Assembly: GCA_020073165.1 (NCBI GenBank)
Contig: JAIQFP010000002.1
Coordinates: 124,001 to 188,000, forward strand
DNA from: Terriglobia bacterium
GTDB lineage: Bacteria > Acidobacteriota > Terriglobia > Terriglobales > Acidobacteriaceae
DNA: 64,000 bases
Reading direction: 5' to 3'
The translations under genes and the position numbers were made by a program. The notes under the pieces were generated by a model. That model ran no database searches. It was not told the DNA's origin and was given only the letters and a program-made list of their open reading frames with translations. This document shows, one piece after another, positions 46,584 through 55,608 of the stretch (positions are counted from its first letter, which is position 1; the number at the start of each line of letters is the position of its first letter).

Positions 46584-49229
46584 CTATTCCGCCCGCAACG
46601 TAATCGCCGGATCGACCCGTGCCGCGCGCCAAGCCGGCGCCCAGCATGCGACCACCGACACGCCCCCCAGCAACGCAATCACCCCGAGATAAGTAACCGG
46701 GTCGAGCTGTGACACGCCGAACAGCAGCGTGACCAGGGCCTGGCTCGCGGCCACCGCGCCACTCAACCCGATCACGACACCAAACCCGGTGAGTGTCATT
46801 CCTTGGCGAACCACCAGGGCAACGATGTCGCCGCGTGACGCGCCCAGTGCCGTCCGTACACCGATCTCGCGCGTTCGCTCGGTGACGCTGCCGGCCAGGA
46901 CGCCGTAGATACCCGTCGCCGCGAGCACCAGCGCCACCAGTCCAAAGGCCTCGAACAGGATCAGCACAAAACGGCGCTGCGCGGCAGAAGCCGCCAGCAA
47001 GTCGTCCATGGTGGCGACCCGCACCACGGGCTGATCCTTGTCCACCGACCAGATCGCGCTTTTGATGGCGGTCGTAAGCGCCGCGTCCCCGCGTGTGCGC
47101 ACCACCAGCGACAGCGTTCCGTCCGCCCAATGCCACTGCTCGGTTGTGGTGTACACCGCTTCGGATTCGCTCAGCGCCAGCGACATCTGCTTCACGTCAC
47201 CGACCACGCCCACAACGGTGTACATCGGGCCGCCGACTTTGCCGCCGATGTGAACCCGCTTTCCAATCGGGTCTTGATCGGGGAACCGGCGCTTCGCCAA
47301 CGACTCGCTAATCAAGGTCACCGGCGGGGCATCCGTCCCGTCATGAGCGTCGAGCAGACGGCCGCGACGAAGCGGGATGCTCATGGTTTCAAAGTAGTCC
47401 GGGGTCACCGAGTACCGGAATGCAGGGTACGCAGCCTGCGGATTGTCGCCCTCAAACTGCACGCCATACGCGTCGGAGTCGCCGCTCAGCGGCAACTGGC
47501 TGGTGAACGCCGCCGCGGCGACCCCGGGGACCTGGCGCACCGCGTCCTGGGCTTGCGCAAAAAACTGGTGGCAGACGCGGTCGTCGTCGTAGCGCCGTCC
47601 GTAGGTCTGCACCTGCATGGTGAGCAGGTGCGATGAATTAAAGCCCGGAGGGATTGCGAACAGACGCCGCAGGCTGTGCAACAGCAATCCCGCGCTCACC
47701 AGCAGTACCAGCGCGAGCGCGACCTCGGCAACCACGAGGGTACGGCGTGTCCATTGGTGGCCACCGGCGGCACGCCGTGAGCTTTCTTGCAGTCCGATGT
47801 GCGGTTCGCTGCGGGATACGTGCAGCGCCGGAATCAGCCCCACCACCAGGCCAACCAGCGCCGTCACCCCGAGTGCGAAAGCAAATACCGTCCTGTCGAC
47901 CCCGATCGCATTCACTCGCGGCAACTCCGGTGGACTGAGCGCCACCAGGGCGCGCACGCCAAACTGGGCCACTACCATCCCGACCGCGCCGCCGAGGATG
48001 GCCAGCAACAGACTTTCCGTGAGCAGTTGCCGGATCAGTCGTGGCGGTGCGGCGCCCAGCGCGGCCCGCATGGCAAATTCGCCCCGCCGCTGTGCGCCCC
48101 GGGCGAGAAGCAAGTTCGTCACGTTGACGCAGGCGATCAGGAGCACCAGGAGGACTGCCCCGAGAACCGACAGTAACGCCGGCTTGACGCCCCGCGTGAC
48201 GTCGTCCTGCAGCGCGTTCGTGATGAACCCGTGCTCTAGAGACACCCAGGAGGGCCGGGGAAATTCCGCTACTGGAGCGTGCGCGATCAGGTCGAGATCG
48301 CTCCGGGCTTGCTCTATGCTGACGCCTGCCCGCAGCCGGCCGACCATCCGCAGGTGATGACCCCACTCTCTCGTCTCGATAGAAGTGATATTTCCCGTGT
48401 CGTATTGCAAAGGCGACCAGGCCTCCGCCGTGGGAGCCAAGATGTTGTCGAAGGTGCGCGGCATCACGCCGATGACGGTATAGCTGCTATCGTCGAGCCT
48501 GACCGGCTGTCCGATGATGCTGCTGTCGCCGCCGTAGCGCCGGCGCCACAACCCATTGCTGAGGATCACCACCTTGGGTCCGTGGAACACATCGTCGGCG
48601 GCCTGGAAGTCTCGTCCCAACGCGGGCGACACTCCCAGCGCACGAAAGTAATTGGCGCTTACCTGCTGGCCCTCGATTCTTTCGGGCTGATCCGCGCCGA
48701 CCACGGTCGGCTGCCAAGGTTTCATCACCGCGAGCGCGTCGAAGGAACGACTCCGCTCCGCTACTTCCCTATAGGTGTGGAAGGTCTGCGGGACGCTGGA
48801 GCCGTCGTCGCCCGCGTACCAGATCATCATGATCCGGCTGGCCTGCGGATACGGCAAAGGCTCGAACAGAATGGGGCTTACCGCGCTGAAGATCGCCGTG
48901 CTGGCCCCGATGCCCAGACCCAGGATCACGATGGCCGTTAAGGCGAAGCCTGGATTGCTTCGCAACTGGCGAAGGCCATAACGAAAATCCTGAAAAACAC
49001 TCTCGAATCGGAATCCGACCGTATCGAGGCTCTCTTCTTTGAGGCGTGCTGCGTTTCCAAATTGGCGCTTGGCCGCGTATTGCGCCTCTTCCGGAGTCAT
49101 GCCTTCGGCTTGCAGCGCTTTCTCTTGCTGTTCGCGGTGGAAGGCGATCTCCTCTTCCAGTTCGCTGTGGAAGCGCTCCCGTGTGACCAGCATCCATAGC
49201 TTCTTGAAGAAGCGTGCGACCGCGTCCAT
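46584..49229 (-). CDS. ADOP-family orphan ABC permease (copy 1)
   Basis: Acidobacterial duplicated orphan permease, 881 residues. A short soluble N-terminus (RFHSELEEEIAFHREQQEKAL) precedes TM1, a MacB-type periplasmic domain, an FtsX unit with three helices (about 380-500), a second periplasmic domain and a second FtsX unit at the C-terminus. No ATPase gene accompanies it, as is usual for the family, so the transport role is unknown. AGGAGG lies before the ATG. Its PadR regulator gene ends 9 bp upstream, forming one operon. Confidence 0.93.
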   Translation of the reverse strand: MDAVARFFKKLWMLVTRERFHSELEEEIAFHREQQEKALQAEGMTPEEAQYAAKRQFGNAARLKEESLDTVGFRFESVFQDFRYGLRQLRSNPGFALTAIVILGLGIGASTAIFSAVSPILFEPLPYPQASRIMMIWYAGDDGSSVPQTFHTYREVAERSRSFDALAVMKPWQPTVVGADQPERIEGQQVSANYFRALGVSPALGRDFQAADDVFHGPKVVILSNGLWRRRYGGDSSIIGQPVRLDDSSYTVIGVMPRTFDNILAPTAEAWSPLQYDTGNITSIETREWGHHLRMVGRLRAGVSIEQARSDLDLIAHAPVAEFPRPSWVSLEHGFITNALQDDVTRGVKPALLSVLGAVLLVLLIACVNVTNLLLARGAQRRGEFAMRAALGAAPPRLIRQLLTESLLLAILGGAVGMVVAQFGVRALVALSPPELPRVNAIGVDRTVFAFALGVTALVGLVVGLIPALHVSRSEPHIGLQESSRRAAGGHQWTRRTLVVAEVALALVLLVSAGLLLHSLRRLFAIPPGFNSSHLLTMQVQTYGRRYDDDRVCHQFFAQAQDAVRQVPGVAAAAFTSQLPLSGDSDAYGVQFEGDNPQAAYPAFRYSVTPDYFETMSIPLRRGRLLDAHDGTDAPPVTLISESLAKRRFPDQDPIGKRVHIGGKVGGPMYTVVGVVGDVKQMSLALSESEAVYTTTEQWHWADGTLSLVVRTRGDAALTTAIKSAIWSVDKDQPVVRVATMDDLLAASAAQRRFVLILFEAFGLVALVLAATGIYGVLAGSVTERTREIGVRTALGASRGDIVALVVRQGMTLTGFGVVIGLSGAVAASQALVTLLFGVSQLDPVTYLGVIALLGGVSVVACWAPAWRAARVDPAITLRAE

Positions 49230-49238
49230 CCTAGCCTC

Positions 49239-49568
49239 CTAGGTTTCCTGCAGCACGCGGCCGATGGCCGCCATCATCTGCTCAAACTGTGAAAGCTCAA
49301 TGCCAAGCTGCTTGCGGCCCGCCGCCGTCAAGGAGTAATAGCGGGCGCGCCGGTTGGTTTCCGTCTTCTTCCACTCCGCTTTGACCCAGCCTTTGAGCAA
49401 GAGTCGCTGAAGCGCGGGGTAGAGGGAGCCTTCTTCCACCGTCAGAACATCCTCGGAGATACGCTTGATGGAGAGCGCAATGCCATAGCCGTGCAACGGC
49501 GCCCGGGCCAGCGTCTTCAGGATGAGCATGTCGAGCGTTCCCGGCAGCAACTCGGATCTCTTTTCCAT
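49239..49568 (-). CDS. PadR-family transcriptional regulator (module 1)
   Basis: Winged-helix repressor of 109 residues with the PadR core LLPGTLDMLILKTLARAPLHGYGIALSIKRIS and VEEGSLYPALQRLLLKGWVKAEW, then a C-terminal dimerisation helix. It precedes ADOP copy 1 by 9 bp and should control that operon. ATG 49568 is preferred over the ATG at 49577, which lies inside the -10 element. Overlapping palindromes lie between -35 and -10, suggesting autoregulation. The inducer is unknown. Confidence 0.9.
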   Translation of the reverse strand: MEKRSELLPGTLDMLILKTLARAPLHGYGIALSIKRISEDVLTVEEGSLYPALQRLLLKGWVKAEWKKTETNRRARYYSLTAAGRKQLGIELSQFEQMMAAIGRVLQET

Positions 49569-49576
49569 GGGCCGCA

Positions 49577-49606
49577 TATATAGACCATCTATGGATAGAG
49601 TGTCAA
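49577..49606 (-). promoter_or_regulatory. Promoter and palindromic operator of PadR module 1
   Basis: On the minus strand: a consensus -35 TTGACA (49601-49606), an 18-bp spacer and -10 TATATA (49577-49582), only 8 bp from the ATG at 49568, so the mRNA is nearly leaderless. The spacer holds two overlapping palindromes, ATAGA-CCA-TCTAT (49580-49592) and CTAT-GG-ATAG (49589-49598), well placed for repressor binding that blocks polymerase. Confidence 0.75.
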
Positions 49607-49739
49607 GAGGGGAGTTGCCCGCGCCCGCTTTCGAGCGCCGCCTGGGAGGCGGCCAGAGCCTGTCACCGCGCAGCCTGCCGTTCGTAAGGCAAGAGCATCT
49701 CTGGATCCCTTGCGGATTCCCGCCAAGGGTTGCTGGTCA

Positions 49740-52382
49740 TTACTCGTAACGCAGTGCCGCCATTGGCTCGAGGCGCATAGCGCGGCGCGCCGGCACGTAG
49801 CACGCCAGCAGAGTGACGGCGGCCAGCAGGAGGGTAACGCTCACGTACGAGAGCGGGTCGCCTGCGCTTACACCGAACAGCAGGTGTGCCAGCAACCGCG
49901 ACAGCGCCAGTGCAGCCGCGACCCCGATTGCCAAGCCAAGCAGAAACAACCTGAGCCCGTGTGCCACGACCATGCGCAGCACATCTGCGGGCCGCGCGCC
50001 CAGCGCCAGCCGAACGCCGATCTCCTGCGTCCGCTGGGTGACCGCGAAGGAAAGCACCGCGTAGATTCCGAGCGAAGCCAGCAGCAACGCCATCGCCGCG
50101 AACCCGCCCAGCAGCGACGCCTGCAGCCGCGCTGGAGAAACGCTGTCTTCCACCATTTGCTGGAGCGGCATGACGGCGGCCACCGGCTCTTCTTTGTCAA
50201 CCGCCCAGATCTGCTGCCGCACTTCTTCGGTCAATACTGTTGGATCGCCGGCGGTGCGCACCGCAAGCGAGTCGGGCGCGAAAAAGTCGGCCTGCTCAAA
50301 GGGGAAGTAGGCCTCGGGCCGCACCGGAACGTTCATCCCGCCCTGCCGCATGTCGCCGACGATACCGACGACGGTCACCCACGGCGTCTTCGATTGCAGT
50401 AGGCCGCGCCTGAACCTCTGCCCGACCGGGTTTTCCGCCTGCCAGTAGGTGCGCGCCATGGATTCGTTGATCACCGCCACCTTGGGGCTGTCCGGACCGT
50501 CTTTCCGATCCAGCAGCCTGCCCTGGCGCAGCGTCATGCCAATGGCGCGGAAGTAGTCGGTGCTGACGACGCGCACGTTAGCAACCAACATATGGTCGGG
50601 ATCCTGCGGGTGGTTCTCCACTGTGACCACACTGCCTCCGCCCTCATCCGCCAGCGGCAGGTAGGTGGTGTACCCGGCGGAGATGACGCGGGGCAAGCTC
50701 TCGACCCGCTGCAGCACCTCGCGATAAAACTCGCTGCGCCTCGCCATGTCCTGATACTTGGGACGCGGCAGCGAAGTCTGCAGGGTCAGCACGTGTTCGG
50801 CGCGAAAACCTGGATCCTGGCGATAAAGCTTTTCGAAGCTGCGGATCATCAGCGCCGCACCGGCCAGCAGCACCATGGCAAGCGCCACTTCGCTCACCAC
50901 CAGCACGTGCCTCAGCCGCTGTCCGCCGGCGCCGACGCCCGCTTTGCCGCCACCCTGCTTGAGCGATCCGACAAGTTCCACCTGCGAACTGCGCATGGCC
51001 GGCAAGATGCCGAACAGCACACCCGTCGCAATCGAGACTGCCGCTGTGAAGGCAAGAAGCGTACCGTTCACGCCAGGCTGGCCGTCAACCGCCATACCCG
51101 GAGGAATCATCCCGCCGAGGAAGCGCGTTACCCGTGCGGCCAAGCCGAGCCCAACCACACCCGCCACACATGCCAGCAACAGGCTCTCCGCGAGCATTTG
51201 CTGCACTATGCGCTTTCGGCTCGCGCCCAGCGCAAGCCGGACCGCCATCTCGCGCTGGCGCGCGCTACCCCGGGCCAGCAGCAGGTTGGCGAGGTTTGCG
51301 CAGGCGATCAGCAGCACGAATGCGACTGCGCCCAGAAGGACCAAGAGGGCTGGTTTCGTGTCCCCGGCGAGTTGTTCGCGCAGCGGTACCACGACCGCGG
51401 TCAAGTCCGACACGTCGCCGGTCGCCAGTTGTTTGCCTAACACCGCCATCTCGGCGCTAGCGAGCGGCACGCTAATCCCGCTACGCATGCGCGCCACCAT
51501 GGTAAGGAAGTGGTCCGTCTTCCTTGATTCGATGAATTCAGGTGTCCACTGCGCCGGCACCCAGAGATCGACCGCGGGGTCGAGGAACTGGAACCCTCGG
51601 GGCATTACGCCGACCACGGTGTATTTCGCTCCGTTCAGCAGCAGGTCCTGGCCGATCAGCTGCGGATCGGCGCCGAAACGGCGCACCCAAAGTCCGTAAC
51701 CCATGACGAGCGCGAGCGGCGCTCCCGGACGCCCGTCGTCGGCGGTAAATGTGCGGCCGACTGCGGCGTTAACGCCTAGCACGGAGAAGAAGTTGGGAGT
51801 GACCGTGTCCGTATGCAGGTATTCCGGATTCCCATGACCGGTCAGGTTGAGCGAATCGTGGGTCAAAGCGGCCATGTCGTCGAAGACGTGATTGCTCTGC
51901 TTCCACTGCTGGAACGCCCAGGGGCTGCCATTGTTGCGAGGAAAGCCGTAGGGGGTGTCGTCCTGCCACACCATCACCAGCCGTGAAGGATCACGATACG
52001 GCAACGGGCGCAATAGCACGGCATTAGCGATGCTGAAAACCGCGGTGGTAGCGGCGATGCCAAGCGCCAGCGCTGCGCCCGCGAACAGCGTGAAGCCCGG
52101 GGACTTGCGAAACATGCGGGTGGCGTAGCGAAGGTCCTGCGCCACCTGGTCCAGCCGTGGCAGTCCGCGCTGCTCGCGGTAGGATTCGCGCAATCGGGCC
52201 GTTCCGCCCAGGCGCAAAAGCGCTTGGCGACGAGCTTCCTCTGGGGTCATTCCGCGGTGGAGGTTCTCCTCGATGAGCATGGTGGTGTGCGACTCGAGTT
52301 CTTCGGCAAAGTCCTGGTCGAGGCGGCGCATGCGCGCCCAGCACCATACCCGCGAACCCCACGTCCTTAGCCGCTCCCACAT
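49740..52382 (-). CDS. ADOP-family orphan ABC permease (copy 2)
   Basis: Paralogue of the neighbouring copy, 880 residues, with the same order: soluble N-terminal helix pair (RRLDQDFAEELESHTTMLIEE), TM1 (SPGFTLFAGAALALGIAATTAVFSI), MacB-like periplasmic domain, FtsX unit, second periplasmic domain and C-terminal FtsX unit. Similarity to copy 1 is clear in motifs such as LLIACxNxxNLLLARGxxRxxE but the two are well diverged, so the duplication is old. AAAGGAGGG precedes the ATG. Its own PadR gene ends 12 bp upstream. Confidence 0.93.
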   Translation of the reverse strand: MWERLRTWGSRVWCWARMRRLDQDFAEELESHTTMLIEENLHRGMTPEEARRQALLRLGGTARLRESYREQRGLPRLDQVAQDLRYATRMFRKSPGFTLFAGAALALGIAATTAVFSIANAVLLRPLPYRDPSRLVMVWQDDTPYGFPRNNGSPWAFQQWKQSNHVFDDMAALTHDSLNLTGHGNPEYLHTDTVTPNFFSVLGVNAAVGRTFTADDGRPGAPLALVMGYGLWVRRFGADPQLIGQDLLLNGAKYTVVGVMPRGFQFLDPAVDLWVPAQWTPEFIESRKTDHFLTMVARMRSGISVPLASAEMAVLGKQLATGDVSDLTAVVVPLREQLAGDTKPALLVLLGAVAFVLLIACANLANLLLARGSARQREMAVRLALGASRKRIVQQMLAESLLLACVAGVVGLGLAARVTRFLGGMIPPGMAVDGQPGVNGTLLAFTAAVSIATGVLFGILPAMRSSQVELVGSLKQGGGKAGVGAGGQRLRHVLVVSEVALAMVLLAGAALMIRSFEKLYRQDPGFRAEHVLTLQTSLPRPKYQDMARRSEFYREVLQRVESLPRVISAGYTTYLPLADEGGGSVVTVENHPQDPDHMLVANVRVVSTDYFRAIGMTLRQGRLLDRKDGPDSPKVAVINESMARTYWQAENPVGQRFRRGLLQSKTPWVTVVGIVGDMRQGGMNVPVRPEAYFPFEQADFFAPDSLAVRTAGDPTVLTEEVRQQIWAVDKEEPVAAVMPLQQMVEDSVSPARLQASLLGGFAAMALLLASLGIYAVLSFAVTQRTQEIGVRLALGARPADVLRMVVAHGLRLFLLGLAIGVAAALALSRLLAHLLFGVSAGDPLSYVSVTLLLAAVTLLACYVPARRAMRLEPMAALRYE

Positions 52383-52394
52383 GCGCTCCCTCCT

Positions 52395-52727
52395 TTAGAG
52401 CTGCAGCACCCGCCCGATCACGCCTGCAATGCGTTCCCAGTTTTCTGTTTGTTCGCGCAGCTGCCTCAAGCCACGAGCGGTGATGGAGTAGAACCTCGCC
52501 TTGCGGTTGTTTTCCGACGTGCCCCACGCCGCCGTGATCCAGCCCTTCTGCAGCAGGCGCACCAGCGAGGCGTAAATCGTGCCCTGGTTGAGCTCCAGCA
52601 CCTCTTCACTGATCTGCTCGATGCGGCGTGCCATTCCGTAGCCGTGCAAAGGCCCCATCGCGTGCAGGGTCTTAAGCACCATGAGATCGAGCGTCCCCTG
52701 CAGGATTTCCGACTTCGTTTTTCCCAT
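52395..52727 (-). CDS. PadR-family transcriptional regulator (module 2)
   Basis: PadR winged-helix protein of 110 residues: EILQGTLDLMVLKTLHAMGPLHGYGMARRIEQIS and LNQGTIYASLVRLLQKGWITAAW, then a C-terminal helix. It precedes ADOP copy 2 by 12 bp. ATG 52727 has CAGGAG directly upstream; a 43-residue longer frame overlaps the operator and has no PadR sequence. A perfect inverted repeat overlaps its promoter, distinct in sequence from that of module 1, so the two regulators probably do not cross-control. Confidence 0.9.
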   Translation of the reverse strand: MGKTKSEILQGTLDLMVLKTLHAMGPLHGYGMARRIEQISEEVLELNQGTIYASLVRLLQKGWITAAWGTSENNRKARFYSITARGLRQLREQTENWERIAGVIGRVLQL

Positions 52728-52741
52728 ACTCCTGTTGCTCC

Positions 52742-52780
52742 CCCACAGGAGAGAATGCACCCGCTCCTGTGGGATGTCAA
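52742..52780 (-). promoter_or_regulatory. Promoter and 10-bp inverted-repeat operator of PadR module 2
   Basis: On the minus strand: -35 TTGACA (52775-52780), 17-bp spacer, a weak -10 CATTCT (52752-52757). A perfect inverted repeat, CCCACAGGAG (52742-52751) and CTCCTGTGGG (52764-52773), has arms centred 22 bp apart and flanks the -10. A third partial copy (ACAGGAG) overlaps the ribosome binding site. Confidence 0.65.
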
Positions 52781-52899
52781 CAGGGATGTCAGACAGAACC
52801 GAATTATGACGGGACCGGTTCTTGCGCCACCGCCTCACCAGCCGAAATTCCACGTGCTATTCTCGTCTCCATAAGGCTTTTTCCTGGCGGGAGGAACTC

Positions 52900-53739
52900 A
52901 TGCGTAAGCCAAGCCGCGCGTTGCTGGCACTCATTCTGTTCGTGACCCTGGGGGCTGCTCAAGGCCCGAAGAAATTCCAGCCCGGATTCAACCTGTTTTC
53001 CAAGCAGCAAGACGTACAACTCGGCCAGGAATCGGCCGCCCAGGTACGCAAGCAAATGACCATCGTGAAAGATCCCTTCCTCAACCAGTACGTAAATCTG
53101 GTGGGCAAGCGCCTGGCCAATTCCCGGGAAGCCCAGGAGAGCGAATTCCCTTTCACCTTTGAGGTGGTGGCCGATCCCTCGATTAACGCCTTCGCCCTGC
53201 CCGGCGGCCCCATGTTCATCAACACCGGCCTTTTGAAAGCAGTGGACAGCGAAGCCCAGTTGGCCGGCGTCATGGGCCATGAGATGTCCCACGTGATCTT
53301 GCGCCACGGCACCAACCAGGCGTCCAAGAGTGAACTCATCCAGCTGCCCGCGATTCTCGGATCGCGGATGGCCGGCGGCTCCCTGGTCGGACAACTTGCA
53401 CAGCTCGGCATCGGGTTGGGCGCCAACAGCGTCCTGCTCAAGTTCTCCCGCACCGCCGAAACCCAAGCCGACCTCACGGGAACTCACCTGATGGCGGAGG
53501 CCGGGTATAACCCGATGGAGATGGCGCGGCTCTTCAAGAAACTCTCCGCTCAAGGCGGCCAACGCGCACCCCAGTTCATGTCGGACCACCCCAACCCTGA
53601 CAACCGCGAGCGCGCCATCGCCGAGGAGGCCAGCCATTTGCCCAAGCGGACCTACAGCTACCAAACCGGGCAGTTCCAGCAGATGAAGCAGGTGGTGGCC
53701 GGCATTCACGAGCCCCGTCCCAAGACCGCTCCGCGCTAG
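52900..53739 (+). CDS. Exported M48-family metalloprotease
   Basis: Zinc endopeptidase of the M48 family (BepA/LoiP-like), 279 residues with a signal peptide (about 1-21). The catalytic site is H127-E-M-S-H131 in GVMGHEMSHVILRHG, with the third ligand in AETQADLTGTHLM. There are no internal TM helices, so it is a soluble periplasmic enzyme, probably for outer-membrane protein quality control. ATG 52900 follows GGGAGG. It is divergent from the PadR/ADOP module 2. Confidence 0.92.
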   Translation: MRKPSRALLALILFVTLGAAQGPKKFQPGFNLFSKQQDVQLGQESAAQVRKQMTIVKDPFLNQYVNLVGKRLANSREAQESEFPFTFEVVADPSINAFALPGGPMFINTGLLKAVDSEAQLAGVMGHEMSHVILRHGTNQASKSELIQLPAILGSRMAGGSLVGQLAQLGIGLGANSVLLKFSRTAETQADLTGTHLMAEAGYNPMEMARLFKKLSAQGGQRAPQFMSDHPNPDNRERAIAEEASHLPKRTYSYQTGQFQQMKQVVAGIHEPRPKTAPR

Positions 53740-53812
53740 CGATGACCGACCTTCGCCGCCGCGTTGGGCCAAAGACCCACAGCTCTATGCCTTACACCCT
53801 TCTTGAATTGCT

Positions 53813-53840
53813 CGGTACTCGGTACCCGGTACTGGTTACT
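53813..53840. repeat. Four degenerate 7-bp tandem repeats
   Basis: Units CGGTACT, CGGTACC, CGGTACT, GGTTACT lie directly before the tmRNA promoter. It is one of several short-period imperfect repeats between genes in this window. Confidence 0.65.
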
Positions 53841-53848
53841 AGCTCGGT

Positions 53849-53877
53849 TTGACTTCCCGTCCATTGCGCCCTAGATT
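53849..53877 (+). promoter_or_regulatory. Promoter of ssrA
   Basis: -35 TTGACT (53849-53854), 17-bp spacer, -10 TAGATT (53872-53877). Transcription would start near 53884, giving a 5' leader of about 25-30 nt removed by RNase P to leave the mature tmRNA end. Confidence 0.7.
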
Positions 53878-53911
53878 AAAAGCAGCTCTTTACAGGGCCC
53901 ATCCCACCAGT

Positions 53912-54280
53912 GGGGGCGTCACGGCTTCGACGGAGATGCTTGCGGCCAAGAGGCATGCCGGGGTGCACACACCCGTAATCGCGTGCAAAACAACAATTGC
54001 CAATCAACAGATGGCATACGCTGCTTAATTTAGTTAAGTAGCCGTTCTCGGAGGCTTCGCCCGTGGGCCTCCGAAGGACGTCGCACAGCGGGCTGCTCTT
54101 CCCGGCTACGTCTGGGCCGGGAAGCTAAGATCTCAGGCTAGCGGCTTGCGTTTCTTGTCCGTTCTGAGCGCCGGTCGCGAACGTCCTGGGGTAATGCCCA
54201 GGGCATGAACTGGACTACGCATGTAGGCTCTTGACCAGTAACATTTTCGGACGCGGGTTCGACTCCCGCCGCCTCCACCA
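53912..54280 (+). ncRNA. ssrA: tmRNA (one-piece)
   Basis: Transfer-messenger RNA that frees stalled ribosomes and tags the nascent chain for proteolysis. The 5' GGGGGCG pairs with 3' CGCCTCC, followed by A and an encoded CCA. The T arm GGGTTCGACTCCC and the typical 5' ACGGCTTCGACGG are present. After TAATC the tag frame runs from GCG at 53981 to TAA at 54026-54028, encoding ACKTTIANQQMAYAA. The AYAA end fits ClpXP-type degrons; a Cys at tag position 2 is unusual. Middle segments form GC-rich hairpins consistent with pseudoknots. Circular permutation is excluded by the continuous acceptor pairing. Confidence 0.97.
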
Positions 54281-54542
54281 TAAAAACCTGTGCTCAGTCA
54301 TCAGCCCACCGCCTCAGCGCCCGAGCAAGCCGGTCTCGCCAATCAGTAAATTAGTCATAACAAACCACTTAGGGTGTCCGGACTTTGTCTGCCCTCATCC
54401 CAACTGGACCTTTGGTCTTTGTTCTCCGGTGCTCTTCGACCCCTTCGGCTGGGTTTGTTAATGTCTACCTGTCGCGAACTCAGCCTCGCTCTCCCAAGGT
54501 GTCGCGATATAGTTTTGCATTCACTCCCATTACGAGATTCTT

Positions 54543-55553
54543 GTGCACCAGGTCGAAAAATCACCGACGCGTTTTCAGGAAATCCTGAACAAGCCCATTC
54601 GCGATCTGGGTTTGAAGCTCGATGGGTCTCCCCTGGACCGCTTCGTGCAACAGTTGTACCGCGAACTGGAACGCAAGAAGCTGAGCAAGTTTCGTCCGCT
54701 TTGCTACCTGACCGACGAGTGGGGGTGTCCCTCGGGCGAGCCGGTGATTGGCATTCCCTTCTATCTCGCCAACCCTGATCTGGCTTCGCTGGAAAAGGAA
54801 ATGAACGATCTCGAGGATGCGCACGAGATCATGATGTACCTGCGGCATGAGGCTGGGCACGCCTTCAATTACGCCTACAGGCTCTACCGTACTCCGGAAT
54901 GGAAACAGATGTTTGGCTCGTATCGCCGTCACTACCGGGACCAATACCGGCCCGTGCCCTTCTCGCGCAAGTTCGTGCGGCATCTGGCGGGCTGGTATGC
55001 GCAGAAACATCCGGACGAAGACTTTGCCGAAACCTTTGCGGTGTGGCTTACCCCGCGTTCGGGATGGCGCAAGCGTTACCGCGGCTGGGGCGCAATGGCC
55101 AAGCTGCGCTATGTGGACCGGATTACGCGCGACCTGGCCAAAACGGATCCGCTTCGCCCGCGTGGCCGCACGGACATCACGGTGGATGAGATGGAGTCCA
55201 CCGTCGCCGACTTCTACCGCCAGTCCACCGCGCAACAGACTCCCGTTGCCGACCTGGCGCTGGACACCGATCTGCTGGACATTTTCAAAGTCTCCAAGAG
55301 GCGCAAGACCGGCCGTCCGGCGCGGGACTTCCTGCATGAGCACCGCAAAGAGGTGATCGATAAAATCGCCTACTGGTCGGGAGTGCAGCGCCCGCTGATC
55401 AAACAATTGGTGGAAGCGATTGAGAAAAGGATCGGCGAGCTGGGCCTGGTCGCGGACCGAACCCGCGAGTCCGAACACCTGACGGAAATCACCGTCTATG
55501 CCACGGCTCTCGCCACGAACTATCTGACCCGAGGAAAGTTTATTCAGCCATGA
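54543..55553 (+). CDS. Putative zinc metallopeptidase
   Basis: Cytosolic protein of 336 residues without a signal peptide. The gluzincin-like site is H102-E-A-G-H106 in YLRHEAGHAFNYAYRLY with a probable third ligand Glu163 in PDEDFAETFAVWLTP. The C-terminal third is helical and basic. It matches the family annotated as putative zinc-binding metallopeptidase; substrate is unknown. The start is GTG 54543 without an obvious ribosome site. The ATP-grasp gene begins 55 bp downstream on the same strand; the pair suggests that one makes and the other trims or matures a peptide bond. Confidence 0.82.
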   Translation: MHQVEKSPTRFQEILNKPIRDLGLKLDGSPLDRFVQQLYRELERKKLSKFRPLCYLTDEWGCPSGEPVIGIPFYLANPDLASLEKEMNDLEDAHEIMMYLRHEAGHAFNYAYRLYRTPEWKQMFGSYRRHYRDQYRPVPFSRKFVRHLAGWYAQKHPDEDFAETFAVWLTPRSGWRKRYRGWGAMAKLRYVDRITRDLAKTDPLRPRGRTDITVDEMESTVADFYRQSTAQQTPVADLALDTDLLDIFKVSKRRKTGRPARDFLHEHRKEVIDKIAYWSGVQRPLIKQLVEAIEKRIGELGLVADRTRESEHLTEITVYATALATNYLTRGKFIQP

Positions 55554-55608
55554 GTATCATCGCTGAGATGCATATAATTGGAGACGCGGCTGTCGGCCGG
55601 AGGCCCGC

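Noticed and set aside
49637-49653. Perfect 7-bp hairpin between ADOP copy 2 and padR 1
   Set aside because: Short GC stem with no T run and frequent by chance at this GC content; not called a terminator.
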